From Candidatus Poribacteria bacterium (GTDB taxonomy: Bacteria; Poribacteria; WGA-4E; WGA-3G): a DNA stretch of 64,000 bases. A program made the position numbers and the translations under genes. Below the pieces are notes generated by a model. That model saw only the letters and a list, made by a program, of their open reading frames with translations, did no database searches and was not told where the DNA came from. Every line of letters starts with the position of its first letter. Position 1 is the first letter of the stretch. Below are positions 49,166-58,712 of this stretch, one piece after another. Location: assembly GCA_022825825.1 (NCBI GenBank), contig JAJDWA010000038.1, positions 38,684 through 102,683 of the forward strand, given 5' to 3'.

Positions 49166-52069
49166 TTAAGAGGCATCCAACTTAACCTTCGACTTCTTCC
49201 CACCGTGGATACTCGGCTCTTGACACAACATTTTCCGAAGCAGATCAAGCCCTTCATGCACATCCGGACGTTCCGCTTCCGTAATACCCAGCACATCTGA
49301 TAACAACAGCCGATCAAGTTCATGACGCACAGGGTCCTCATCCATCTGATTAAACGGTAACATCTGCTTATGTTTTAGTTGGTTGAAAATCTGTTCTGCA
49401 TTTGCAAGTGCCTCATCAGAGAGTTCGCGAACATCCAGCGTTGGCATTGCATCAAAAGCAGCACGGCTCAATTTTCCCCTGCCTTGCTGTTGTGTACCAC
49501 TATGCATCCAGTGGGAAAGCAAACCAAATGTTGAATTACACCACAATGTCCACACGTACTCATATTTTTCATTCATGAAGCAAACATTAGGAATTAAGGC
49601 AATGCCGAGAGATTTATCTTCAGTAAACATTACTACCAATGAATTCGCATTAAACCGCAATTCCATATTATAATGGACCCGACTATTCAACTTCAAGATT
49701 CGCTGCGCTTTTTCGTCTGAATTTGCGCGCGGTCTGGCGTGAGAATCTGGCGGTACTATCATTGCTCGCTGGGTCGTGCCATCTACATGCCACAATCCTG
49801 GATACTGCGCGGTGTCTAAACAACCCTTCTCTACGTCAAAAGCACCTCTGCCGCCACCACCGTATATGTCCTTAGGACCTGCCCCAAGCGTCCCAATCTC
49901 TGATGCGGGGCAACATGGAAATTGAATAGCGTCACCCTGGCGCGGAAGCCGTATCTGTCCATTTGCGAGATAGTATGCTGCTTGGATTGCAACCATGTCT
50001 TTTACACGAGAAATGGGCCAGCCTGCATCACTATGCGGAAGTGGAGCCGAAATCACTTGTCCTATAGTAGCATCTCCTATCATGAGCGGATCACCGCCTC
50101 CCATACCATCTTCAAGATGCCGGGCATTACTCTTGAACCTACGAATCTGCTTAGCGACTTCCAATGCTTCTAACTCCCCATTAAGAGACCGCGTAAGACA
50201 AATGAATATTCCTCTCCCAGTATTTTTGCGTTCACCCTTCGTTGCAACAACGAGACACTCTGCCATCTCTGTATCCGCAGAAAAGGTACACTCCTCAATA
50301 TTTTCATGTGCAATAGTAATGACAAGTACATCATGATACTCCGCTGCCCACAGCTTTCGAACCTTTTGCCAACTACTGCCAGTAATAGACGTGGCAGGTA
50401 GCACAAATGCCATTTTGGCGTTCCGTTTTAACATTTTATCCGCAAGTTCAACAAAGTGTGCTCCGAGACCTGTGTTATTGCCTGTGAGTTGACACTTCTG
50501 TACTTTGAGCGAATCTCGCATTGCTGCTGCTACCTTCTTGTCACCGAAAACGCTCTTTGGTACATTTGCGTTATTATCACCTGTTCGCGTATAAGGTGGA
50601 TTCTGAATAACAATGTCAAATTCGTCATGTCTAAACGCATCTCTCATGTCAGTGATTTCTGTGCCTTGTCCTGTGGCGGTCTCCGTTGTGTCAAGGGTTA
50701 ACGGGAGCGTACCTGACGGATCGCTAAGTAGGTTGAGCGCACCAATGGCGTAAAGCCCATCTGCTCGCTGCGTGCCGTAGGGCATTGTGTGAATGCGTGT
50801 ACCACCGATACGGACATCAGGATAGGTGCTGGCAATGATAGACGCAGTTAGGTGCGCAGCGTTCGGCAGGATGTCACAACCCACGAGATTATTTTCCATC
50901 ATATATTGATGGATGGTTTCCCCTTTTCCACCTGTCTGTTCGTAAAGCATGAGGAGGCGTTGATAAACACCATTGAGGAGTGAACCTGTGCCACAAGCGA
51001 AATCTGCAATTTTCAGTTTTTTTGGATCGCGGTTGAGTTCGGGTAGCGCGAGGGCACAAAGCAGTGCAGAAGATTCGGGGCGGGTATAGTTCGCTTTGAG
51101 TATTTTCCGATTATCAATAAGTTTCTGAAAAACAATTCCAGCGAGTTCATGTTCTTGGGCAAGTCCCATCTTTTCTAATTCGCGGGCAGTATCACGCAGC
51201 ACACTTAAAATCTCACCGACAAGTTTATCATCGGCGGCAAGCGTTTCGACGAGATTGTAGGCAACGTTAAAAATCGGGGCGTAGTTTACCTTTTGGATTT
51301 CTCGCCATGCGCGGAGGATTTCGTCTGAATCGAGTTGCCCATATTCTGCGGTGAGTTCACTGAGCGATGGCACGTTTTCTAAATCCGGTTTACGTGCAAG
51401 TGAGCTCTGAAATACAAGGGCATTGCTGATGATGAGCATTGCCATCTGCGTAGTTTGGTCACCGGGTTCTTGGACAAGGAGTTCACCTATTCTTTTGCCG
51501 ATATGTGGTCGGTGTTCAATCGCGTTATTGACAATAACGGCGGCACGATGGACGCCGTTTTCCAGCACTTCAGCTGCTTGCTCAATTTTGGTGATGGGTG
51601 TAGCACCGATACGGATAGCGGTTGCAATGTCGGTGATGCTGCCGTGAAGCCACCCTTTTTTCGGGAATCTTTGAGGTTCATCAAGATTAAGAAGGGTATA
51701 CGCGAAATCTTTGGAGTCTTTCAAATTTTCGCTAATCTCATCGCGTGGCATTGAGCGGAATCTGTGTGGAATGCGGATTACCATTGCACTGGTAAGTTTC
51801 TCCTGTGTTATCGCGAGTGTCTTACCTAAATACTGCTCACGTGCCTGCTTTTCGCCTGTTTCGTTGGGACCGCGCTTGTAGTCAATTTTCACCTCAACTG
51901 CCATTGGGTAACGTTCGACTGTGCGGATAATCATATCGGGTTTCTTTTTATTTTCGACGAGTGGCTGCGTTGTCTGCTCATAAATTTTCCATGTGGCACT
52001 CATCGGCATCAAGATTTCGACGAATAGAGTTGTGATGGTGTCTTCACTATTGGTATGTTGGTGGTGCAT
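49166..52069 (-). CDS. Type IIG-like restriction-modification enzyme (nuclease plus N6-adenine methylase)
   Basis: A 967-aa fusion protein. Residues 1-100 carry a PD-(D/E)xK nuclease pattern: Asp45 (KKPDMIIRT) and E59-V-K61 (MAVEVKID). Residues 150-330 form a helical linker. The gamma-class methylase core shows motif I DFACGTG (356-362) and motif IV NPPY (490-493), which acts on adenine N6. The last 300 residues (after LPRQGDAIQF) would hold the target recognition part, with a helical end (EQIFNQLKHKQMLPFNQMDE). Such enzymes both cut and protect DNA at one target site. It has its own promoter and no separate specificity gene. A role in defence against foreign DNA is expected; the target site is unknown. 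Confidence 0.85.
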   Translation of the reverse strand: MHHQHTNSEDTITTLFVEILMPMSATWKIYEQTTQPLVENKKKPDMIIRTVERYPMAVEVKIDYKRGPNETGEKQAREQYLGKTLAITQEKLTSAMVIRIPHRFRSMPRDEISENLKDSKDFAYTLLNLDEPQRFPKKGWLHGSITDIATAIRIGATPITKIEQAAEVLENGVHRAAVIVNNAIEHRPHIGKRIGELLVQEPGDQTTQMAMLIISNALVFQSSLARKPDLENVPSLSELTAEYGQLDSDEILRAWREIQKVNYAPIFNVAYNLVETLAADDKLVGEILSVLRDTARELEKMGLAQEHELAGIVFQKLIDNRKILKANYTRPESSALLCALALPELNRDPKKLKIADFACGTGSLLNGVYQRLLMLYEQTGGKGETIHQYMMENNLVGCDILPNAAHLTASIIASTYPDVRIGGTRIHTMPYGTQRADGLYAIGALNLLSDPSGTLPLTLDTTETATGQGTEITDMRDAFRHDEFDIVIQNPPYTRTGDNNANVPKSVFGDKKVAAAMRDSLKVQKCQLTGNNTGLGAHFVELADKMLKRNAKMAFVLPATSITGSSWQKVRKLWAAEYHDVLVITIAHENIEECTFSADTEMAECLVVATKGERKNTGRGIFICLTRSLNGELEALEVAKQIRRFKSNARHLEDGMGGGDPLMIGDATIGQVISAPLPHSDAGWPISRVKDMVAIQAAYYLANGQIRLPRQGDAIQFPCCPASEIGTLGAGPKDIYGGGGRGAFDVEKGCLDTAQYPGLWHVDGTTQRAMIVPPDSHARPRANSDEKAQRILKLNSRVHYNMELRFNANSLVVMFTEDKSLGIALIPNVCFMNEKYEYVWTLWCNSTFGLLSHWMHSGTQQQGRGKLSRAAFDAMPTLDVRELSDEALANAEQIFNQLKHKQMLPFNQMDEDPVRHELDRLLLSDVLGITEAERPDVHEGLDLLRKMLCQEPSIHGGKKSKVKLDAS

Positions 52070-52114
52070 GCATCTGCCTTAACTTCAGTTATGATGTTGC
52101 TACTGTTTTGTTTT

Positions 52115-52143
52115 ATTATAGCGAGTTTGCTAACAGAAGTCAA
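52115..52143 (-). promoter_or_regulatory. sigma70-like promoter of the restriction-modification gene
   Basis: TTGACT and TATAAT (minus strand) are separated by 17 bp, about 46 nt before the start codon at 52069. Confidence 0.78.
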
Positions 52144-52215
52144 CTAAATTTCGCGACTATAACAGAGCCATTCAATTCTTCGATAGTCTTTAACTTCTTT
52201 CAAAAGTTTCTTCTT

Positions 52216-52275
52216 GTAGGAGCGAGCTTCGCTCGCGACATCGGCCGAACGGTCGCGAGCAAAGCTCGCTCCTAC
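52216..52275. repeat. Intergenic palindrome (GTAGGAGCGAGC type)
   Basis: Two arms, 52216-52239 (GTAGGAGCGAGCTTCGCTCG) and 52252-52275, are reverse complements with one mismatch, around a 12-bp GC-rich centre. Read as protein the arms give the sham peptide GASFARD, common in unrelated genomes with this palindrome. The gap 52144-52343 otherwise shows nothing. Confidence 0.8.
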
Positions 52276-52343
52276 AGAAGAGACCTTTGAATGAAGTAAG
52301 AAATTATTGGAAAATTGAATAACTCTGGGTTCAAATAAAAAAC

Positions 52344-52372
52344 TTGACATTAATTCAGATTGCGTGTAGGTT
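52344..52372 (+). promoter_or_regulatory. Possible promoter of the sulfatase gene
   Basis: A perfect -35 TTGACA is followed after 17 bp by TAGGTT, a weak -10. The ATG is at 52432. Confidence 0.5.
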
Positions 52373-52431
52373 ATATCTATCATCCCAGAGCGGAAAGAGT
52401 CTGAACAGTAGGCAGAAATGGAAGGTAAAAA

Positions 52432-53835
52432 ATGAAACCCCCTAATATAATTTTAATGATGTGCGATGACCTGGGATACGGTGATGTCGGATTTAACGGA
52501 AATGAGATAATCAAAACCCCGAATTTGGACCGTCTGGCGAGTAATGGGATCCGATTCACGCGATTTTATGCGGGAGGACCAGTGTGCTCTCCAACACGAG
52601 GGACATGTTTAACCGGACGACACTATTTTCGATATGGCGTAACACATGCCAATCGTGGACACTTACCGGCCCAAGAAATAACACTGGCGCGAATGTTAAA
52701 ATCCTATGGGTATACAACCGGACATTTTGGCAAATGGCATCTGGGCACACTGGACCGGAATTATTCGGGCAAGCGCAATCGTAATCCAGCACGGAATTAC
52801 GCACCGCCGTGGGAACGGGATTACGATACATCTTTCGCCACAGAGTATGCAGTTCCCACCTGGGATCCCGCAGTAGGTATCCAGGGGAACGGAAAACGTT
52901 TGGACCGCCCCTGGGCATCGCCGTATTACGAAAATGGAGAACTGGCAACAGAAAATTTGGAAGGATGCGATTCCCGGGTCCTGATGGATCGCGCGATTCC
53001 ATTTATTGAACAAGCTATTGAAATTGGCAAACCGTTCTTTGCAACAATCTGGTTTCACGCACCCCATACCCCCGTCGTTGCCGGACCGGAATATCGTAAA
53101 ATGTACTCTGAATACAGTGAAAATGAGCAGCACTATTACGGCTGTATTACCGCTATAGACGATCAGGTAGGACGATTGTATCACACATTGGCTGCATGGG
53201 GTGTATCCCAAAACACTATGATCTGGTTCTGTTCGGACAACGGCCCTGAAGGACGTACAGGGCAAGATGGCCGCAACCGGGGCTCAACAGGCGGCTTGCG
53301 CGGACGAAAACGATCTTTATTTGACGGTGGCGTGGGTGTACCCGCGCTATTGCACTGGCCAGGTCATGCAGACCCCGGGCGCGTGGTGGAAATGCCGTGC
53401 AGCACGTTGGATTACTTCCCGACAATCACCGAGGTTATGGAATATGAAATGCCAGATAATCGTCCGATTGACGGTATCAGTCTGTTACCGACCATTGAAA
53501 GAAACATGACAGAACGTCCTACTCCGATTCCGTATCGGTTCAATAGTGGAAAAGGCTCAATGTTTGGTGCACCGACCATCGCAATGATGGACAACCGTTA
53601 TAAATGCTTGAGCAACCTATCCAGTGATGGCAGCGAAGATTTGTGTTTTGATATGATTGAAGACCGTGCCGAAACGACCAACTTGGTAAATGAACAACGC
53701 GAACATATCGGGCAAACCCGCGAGACCCTGCGCGAATGGCTCCGCTCATGTGAGGTGAGCCACAATGGTGGGGATTACGATGAAGTATTTGAACCGGTCG
53801 CGCCATTTGAAGAGGTCACAGGAGACTGGCGCTGA
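52432..53835 (+). CDS. Formylglycine-dependent sulfatase
   Basis: A 467-aa enzyme of the arylsulfatase family that removes sulfate from a sugar or aromatic ester. The catalytic Cys52 lies in VCSPTRGTCLTGRH (C-x-P-x-R), the site converted to formylglycine. Metal ligands are seen in MMCDDLGYGDVG (Asp12, Asp13) and FCSDNGPEG. HFGKWHLG carries the Lys and His that bind the sulfate. GGAAGG lies 4 nt before ATG. No signal peptide is present, so the enzyme seems cytosolic, which is unusual since many family members are exported. Its codon use is somewhat more GC-rich than that of neighbours. It needs a sulfatase-maturing enzyme from elsewhere. Confidence 0.94.
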   Translation: MKPPNIILMMCDDLGYGDVGFNGNEIIKTPNLDRLASNGIRFTRFYAGGPVCSPTRGTCLTGRHYFRYGVTHANRGHLPAQEITLARMLKSYGYTTGHFGKWHLGTLDRNYSGKRNRNPARNYAPPWERDYDTSFATEYAVPTWDPAVGIQGNGKRLDRPWASPYYENGELATENLEGCDSRVLMDRAIPFIEQAIEIGKPFFATIWFHAPHTPVVAGPEYRKMYSEYSENEQHYYGCITAIDDQVGRLYHTLAAWGVSQNTMIWFCSDNGPEGRTGQDGRNRGSTGGLRGRKRSLFDGGVGVPALLHWPGHADPGRVVEMPCSTLDYFPTITEVMEYEMPDNRPIDGISLLPTIERNMTERPTPIPYRFNSGKGSMFGAPTIAMMDNRYKCLSNLSSDGSEDLCFDMIEDRAETTNLVNEQREHIGQTRETLREWLRSCEVSHNGGDYDEVFEPVAPFEEVTGDWR

Positions 53836-53859
53836 AGATGAATGTGTAAGTCCGCTCCA

Positions 53860-55794
53860 CTACTTTTCTAATTCCGCAAGACGTGTTAGATGCCAATTTG
53901 GATCTTCTAACGCTTCATAGACTATACCACCCTCAACATGTGTAGGCATCGGCAATCCTAACAGATAGCAGATTGTCGGCGCAACGTCTACCACGCGGAC
54001 CTGCCGTTCTAAGGCAACACCTTTCCGCACACCCGCACCAGAGAGGATAAACGTTGAGTGTTGTCCACCTATCCCAAAACTAACCGATGGCAACTGCTTG
54101 CCGTGTGCACCATCAAATTCTGGGCGTAAAGCGTAAACGACATCACCGACAAGATCACCGTGAAGGTTCAACATCTCCGCATCTGCTCGCGTCACTGCCA
54201 GTGAAAACGGATGTCTCCCTGTTTCCGCATCACGATATGCATGCAGTGCTGCGATGATCTCACGTTGCGTTGCCTCATAATCTTCTTGTGCAACAGTCCC
54301 GTTCGGTTCACGCCCCGCAAGGTTGATAAAGATATGCACCAAGCCAACGTTGAGTGCACGCGTCTGCGTCCAATCTATTGCCCTATCTGTTCCCCTGACA
54401 ATGAAACCTGTCTCTTCCAGCACTTTTTCAATATCTACGGCACGGAATTGATTTGGTGTGCCGCCGTGATCTGCACAGATAAGCACAACCGTCTCCTCAT
54501 CTGCAAGTTCTGCAATTTGCCCAATCATCTGGTCAACAGACTCGTAAGTGCGGCGCAATCCTTCTCGGCAGCGATGGATTGTTTCGGGTGCAGCCCCGCT
54601 GATTTCATCTGCTTGGCTAAGAAAGAAGTGACTTGCGTAGTCCGGCGCATGTGTCTCTACCATCAGCACATCCCAATCGTTTTCAGATGCAAGATATGTT
54701 GCAACATCTGCCAAACGTTGGTGATGGTAATCTAACAGCTCAAAATAGGTGTCATCGTCTACCTGTCCAAGTGCGTCACGGGCAGGGTTTTGGAGGAATG
54801 AACCAACATTTTGGTCAATTGAAGTTGCAACCTCTGCAGGCACTGTGTAATCTGTTCTGGGCCAAATCTGTGGCACAAAGAGTTCAAAGGCATCTGCGGC
54901 TGGCGTCAGCGTGATAAGTTTCATGCGGACATAGCCTTCGACATCGCTACCATCAATTTTAAATGTATCCAGCCACCAATCGCTCCAATCACCTACACCA
55001 AGGTCCGCAACAACGTCATCCGTAAAACGACTGCTACACACCCGGACTCGGTCATAACCGTCTTGACCAGAAGCATAAATCAGTCCATAAAAAGGTTTAG
55101 GAGTGCCAGATTCACCGCGGTTCATATCCTTTCTGCCGCGTGCCAAAGGTTGGATAATGAGTTCTACCGCCTGAACAGGTTTATTGGATTCGGGTAATGT
55201 TCCTTCCCATTCGCTTGTGTCAATCGGTTTAATTGTCACTGGATCAATGTGTTTAATTTTTTGCAATGCACTCGGATCGAGCGTCTCTGGGTCACGCTGC
55301 CCTCCGATAGGACGCGCTGCCCATTTGCCTGCTACAAAGAGGTGATAACCCGCAATTTGATGATGGTTTGATACACCAGGACCCGTTCCCTCTACCTGAA
55401 TTCCCGTTTGGACTGTGGGAGGCCAAGACATTTCCCATTTCACCAGAATCGGTTTGCCGCCAGCACGTTCAACAAGATTCCAAAGGTATTCAGATTGGCA
55501 TAACCCTGTATTGATACCCCACACCGTTTTATCAAGTGCTTCTCCAACTGCACGAATGTTAAAATCCATCACCTGATGCGTGCCGGGCCAAGAGCCTGTG
55601 GAGAGGGCAGTCCATCCAGGTGGAGTCAATGTAGGAAATACGCCAATCATTGCGCGGTGGACACCTGCATCACGTAGTTTTGCCATATTCGGGGTGTGTC
55701 CCCACGCAATCATGTTATTGACCAGTTCCATGCTTGCTCCATCCATACCGATGATGATGGCGCGTTTTGCAGGTGCAAGTTGTGTTCGTTTCAC
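53860..55794 (-). CDS. Alkaline-phosphatase-superfamily phosphodiesterase / nucleotide pyrophosphatase
   Basis: A 644-aa enzyme of the type I phosphodiesterase family. RAIIIGMDGASMELV supplies a first metal Asp, and FPTLTPPGWTALSTG holds the Thr nucleophile. LMVETHAPDYASHF contains metal-binding Asp and His, and VLICADHGGTPN has the Asp-His pair. It probably hydrolyses a phosphodiester or phosphonate bond. The middle (residues about 190-340) is an extra domain with no known motif. No signal peptide, so cytosolic. The start is GTG with AAAGGAG 7 nt upstream. It follows the PolX-like gene by 13 bp and may be cotranscribed. Confidence 0.9.
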   Translation of the reverse strand: MKRTQLAPAKRAIIIGMDGASMELVNNMIAWGHTPNMAKLRDAGVHRAMIGVFPTLTPPGWTALSTGSWPGTHQVMDFNIRAVGEALDKTVWGINTGLCQSEYLWNLVERAGGKPILVKWEMSWPPTVQTGIQVEGTGPGVSNHHQIAGYHLFVAGKWAARPIGGQRDPETLDPSALQKIKHIDPVTIKPIDTSEWEGTLPESNKPVQAVELIIQPLARGRKDMNRGESGTPKPFYGLIYASGQDGYDRVRVCSSRFTDDVVADLGVGDWSDWWLDTFKIDGSDVEGYVRMKLITLTPAADAFELFVPQIWPRTDYTVPAEVATSIDQNVGSFLQNPARDALGQVDDDTYFELLDYHHQRLADVATYLASENDWDVLMVETHAPDYASHFFLSQADEISGAAPETIHRCREGLRRTYESVDQMIGQIAELADEETVVLICADHGGTPNQFRAVDIEKVLEETGFIVRGTDRAIDWTQTRALNVGLVHIFINLAGREPNGTVAQEDYEATQREIIAALHAYRDAETGRHPFSLAVTRADAEMLNLHGDLVGDVVYALRPEFDGAHGKQLPSVSFGIGGQHSTFILSGAGVRKGVALERQVRVVDVAPTICYLLGLPMPTHVEGGIVYEALEDPNWHLTRLAELEK

Positions 55795-55807
55795 GATAAT
55801 ACTCCTT

Positions 55808-57574
55808 TCAGCTTACATTGTTGCGTAAAGTCTCACGTAGTTTTTCTAAAGGATAAGTATTGATTACATCATCTTTTGTTAACCCGCTACGCCGTGCTAC
55901 ATTCACACCATATTGATAACGTTCAAATTCGGGAACTGAGTGTGCATCTGTGTTTATCGAAATCAGAACCCCTGCCGCTTTTGCCTTACGTACATATTCC
56001 GGTCCCAAATCCAAACGATTGGGTGAACCGTTGATCTCCAAAATAGTGTCGTTTTCTGCTGCCGCACTGATAATCTCGTCAAGATTTATCGGGTACATCG
56101 GTCTCCTGCCAAGCAATCGCCCTGTCGGATGCCCAATGATTTTGACATACGGATTTTCAATCGCGCGAATCATCCGTTTTGTCATTTCTGCTTCGGATAA
56201 TGTAAAATGGCTATGAACACTTGCCACAACAATATCAAGTTGTGCAAGAATCTCATCTGGGAAATCGAGTGTGCCATTTCTGCGAATATCCACTTCAGAA
56301 CCAGCTAAAATTGTGATACCTTCGGTTGCAGCATCTAATTCACGCACCTGTTTCATCTGTGCTAACAACCGTTCCTCGTCCAAGCCGTTGGCAACTGAAG
56401 AGGAAACAGAATGGTCGGTGATAGCATAGTATTCAAACCCGCGTTTTATAGCAGCCGCCACCATATCATGCATAGTATGTGCGCCATCGCTCCAGTCCGT
56501 GTGCGTATGTAAATCGCCTCGCATATCATCGAATTCAACAAGCGTGGGCAGCTTGTCTTCCACAGCTAACGCAACAGAGTCGGAGTATTGCCGCAGTTCC
56601 GGCGGGACATAAGACATACCCAATTTTTCATATATTTCTGCTTCTGTGTTATGTTGAGTCTCTTGCCAGAAATCTGATGCCTTGTTCGGATCACTAATAT
56701 TAAGAGAGGTATTAGTAGGCAGAGCGGCGAGATGTTCGTCCGTTGCTGTCGTTAGGAACAGTGTTGCCTCGTATTCAGCAGCTGAACACAGATATATCGT
56801 CCCTGGAAAATCGTTGTTAATAAGCAGATGTATTTTTTGTAAAGACTGTAGTAGCGGTGCTCCAGTTGGAATATCTTGATCATCTACGATTTCCGTTGCG
56901 AGTTGTTCTTGATGCATAGAGAGGTGTTCAATGAGTGCGTTTTGTGTTGACTCAATGTCTTTGGCATATTCAGCAACAACTTCAAGACTACGACACACCT
57001 CTTTGCATCTTCGTAAATCGCCAGTAAATTCGTACCGCGTTAGCACATCGCAATTTTCTAAAATTTCAGAAAGTTTTCCAGCAAGGTTTATCGTTTGCGA
57101 AATCAGACGTGTACCACGATAGGTTGTTAGGAATTCGAGGCTTTTTGAGATGGTTTCAAGCATCTTTTTTCCTAATCCCTTCATGCCTTGCAATGTTCCA
57201 TCTTCAAGTGCTTCCGCGAGTTGATTCAGATTTTTAATACCGAGTTCGTTATAGAGTCGACTTGCAGTTTTGCCTCCAATCCCTTGTATGTCTAAAAGAT
57301 CCAGAACTTCCAATCCCATCTCCGCGATGAGTTTTTCATAAGCTTGACAAGTGCCTGTCTCAAGTATCTCTTTTGTCTTTTCCTCAATTGTCTTGCCGAT
57401 TCCGGGCAGATTTTGAAATTTTCCTGCTGCAATTAATTCGCTTACATCAACAGTTAACCCTTCAATTATATCGGCAGCTTTTTCGTAAGAGCGAATTCGG
57501 AAAGAAGCATCTCCTCGAATTTTTAGAAGTTCTCCGATATTGCTGAATATATTGCTAATTTCTATATTTTTCAT
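55808..57574 (-). CDS. PolX/PHP-family protein with altered polymerase site
   Basis: A 588-aa protein built like bacterial PolX. Residues 1-150 have the helix-hairpin-helix DNA-binding part (FQNLPGIGKTIEEKTKEIL, LLDIQGIGGKTASRLY). The polymerase core at 180-330 shows TGDLRRCKEVCRSLEVV, where the usual GDIDIL aspartates are replaced (Ser196, Glu198). The PHP domain (345-588) is intact: GDLHTHTDWSDG, YAITDHS, SEVDIRRNGTLDFPDE, VHSHF, GHPTGR and NTDAHS, which bind metals for 3'-5' exonuclease or phosphoesterase activity. So it probably keeps nuclease, not polymerase, activity in base-excision repair. The ribosome site before the ATG is weak. Confidence 0.9.
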   Translation of the reverse strand: MKNIEISNIFSNIGELLKIRGDASFRIRSYEKAADIIEGLTVDVSELIAAGKFQNLPGIGKTIEEKTKEILETGTCQAYEKLIAEMGLEVLDLLDIQGIGGKTASRLYNELGIKNLNQLAEALEDGTLQGMKGLGKKMLETISKSLEFLTTYRGTRLISQTINLAGKLSEILENCDVLTRYEFTGDLRRCKEVCRSLEVVAEYAKDIESTQNALIEHLSMHQEQLATEIVDDQDIPTGAPLLQSLQKIHLLINNDFPGTIYLCSAAEYEATLFLTTATDEHLAALPTNTSLNISDPNKASDFWQETQHNTEAEIYEKLGMSYVPPELRQYSDSVALAVEDKLPTLVEFDDMRGDLHTHTDWSDGAHTMHDMVAAAIKRGFEYYAITDHSVSSSVANGLDEERLLAQMKQVRELDAATEGITILAGSEVDIRRNGTLDFPDEILAQLDIVVASVHSHFTLSEAEMTKRMIRAIENPYVKIIGHPTGRLLGRRPMYPINLDEIISAAAENDTILEINGSPNRLDLGPEYVRKAKAAGVLISINTDAHSVPEFERYQYGVNVARRSGLTKDDVINTYPLEKLRETLRNNVS

Positions 57575-57754
57575 GATAAAAGTTTTGCCTATGATTTAAG
57601 AGGATGGATTCGGTGGTGATTTTAATGTCTTATACCACATGGGTACATTAAAAGACGGTTATCTTTTCAGAAAAAGCCTACCTTAACTGATAACCGAGAA
57701 CAAAAAACTGATTTTTATACGGTGGATACCTATTGTCTTCCTATATTAAAAGTT

Positions 57755-58639
57755 TCACAATTTACCCGTAATACAGATTTTTTTATACGATTTAAAATAC
57801 TTTCGTTGTGCAAATATACCCCCGCACAAACCGATTATTATACCGGCTACAACAACACTGATGAGCTGATAATACGGAAGGAATTCAAGCACGCCAAGTT
57901 GAAAAGTCAGGAGACAATAGAGGAGATAGAAACAGGCTAATCCCAAGACCGGCCCGCAGAAACCGAGGTAAATACCGTGGACAAAAAAAGGAATTTTAAG
58001 ATGCACACGTGTAGCACCAATAATATCTAAGAGTTGGATTTCTTCGTGACGGTTTAGGGCTGTTTTTAGAACAGCAGCGCGGATTATAAGGAGGGTAATA
58101 AGAATTGTAATGGTGATAGTTGCAATTGTCATCCGGTTTGTCTGACGAAATATATCTGTGAGTATTCCTTGGCCAGTCAGAACTACATCATCAATTTCAT
58201 CGTAGGATTCTATATCAAAGGCGATCTCTTCCAACTTTTTTCGCGAACTCTCTGCAGGACTAACATATATTTCTAAGGTTGCGGGAAAGTCGTTACTACC
58301 TGAAGCACTTTTTTTAATATAACCACCTAATGCGCCAAACTGTTTTTCCGCCCTGTGGTAATTTTCTTCTTTAGATATATAGTCAATGTAAAGGATGTTG
58401 TTTTTCTTCTGAATCTGGTCCGCAAAAACACGCGCATCTCCTTCAACAACTGTGTCATTAGCCCAAGCGATGAGTGACGGTACCGTTCCTTTTAGATCGA
58501 GCTCCTCGTAAACAGAACTATGAATAAACAAAAATGTACTCAGTAAGACTGTGAAAAAAGCCAGCGCAATAAGACCAAATAGATTGTTTAAGCCGGTACG
58601 GCCAATATGTGTAAAGAGGTTTTGAATTTTATACCGCAT
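57755..58639 (-). CDS. ftsX: FtsX-like cell-division permease
   Basis: A 294-aa membrane protein. The N-terminal membrane segment (LFGLIALAFFTVLLSTFLFI) is followed by an extracytoplasmic loop (residues 45-165) containing the hydrophobic FPATLEIYVSP characteristic of FtsX. Three further membrane segments complete the fold: TIATITITILITLLIIRAAV, then 215-240 and 255-275. FtsX with FtsE regulates cell-wall hydrolases at the septum. It lies next to the ftsE-like gene on the same strand (73 bp gap). The order ftsE then ftsX agrees with other genomes. Confidence 0.88.
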   Translation of the reverse strand: MRYKIQNLFTHIGRTGLNNLFGLIALAFFTVLLSTFLFIHSSVYEELDLKGTVPSLIAWANDTVVEGDARVFADQIQKKNNILYIDYISKEENYHRAEKQFGALGGYIKKSASGSNDFPATLEIYVSPAESSRKKLEEIAFDIESYDEIDDVVLTGQGILTDIFRQTNRMTIATITITILITLLIIRAAVLKTALNRHEEIQLLDIIGATRVHLKIPFFVHGIYLGFCGPVLGLACFYLLYCLLTFQLGVLEFLPYYQLISVVVAGIIIGLCGGIFAQRKYFKSYKKICITGKL

Positions 58640-58712
58640 TTTGAATAAAGACTTATCCTGTTTTCATTTTGTGGAGCAAGTTTAATCTTTGCGTATCATG
58701 AACACAATAGTG

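Noticed and set aside
52144..52383. 79-codon frame containing GASFARD-like peptide
   Set aside because: It is translated repeat sequence of the 52216-52275 palindrome, a known source of sham proteins.
57640..57710. Possible terminator after ftsX (CGGTTATC ... GATAACCG)
   Set aside because: The loop is long (about 25 nt) and the following T-run is interrupted, so it is not convincing.
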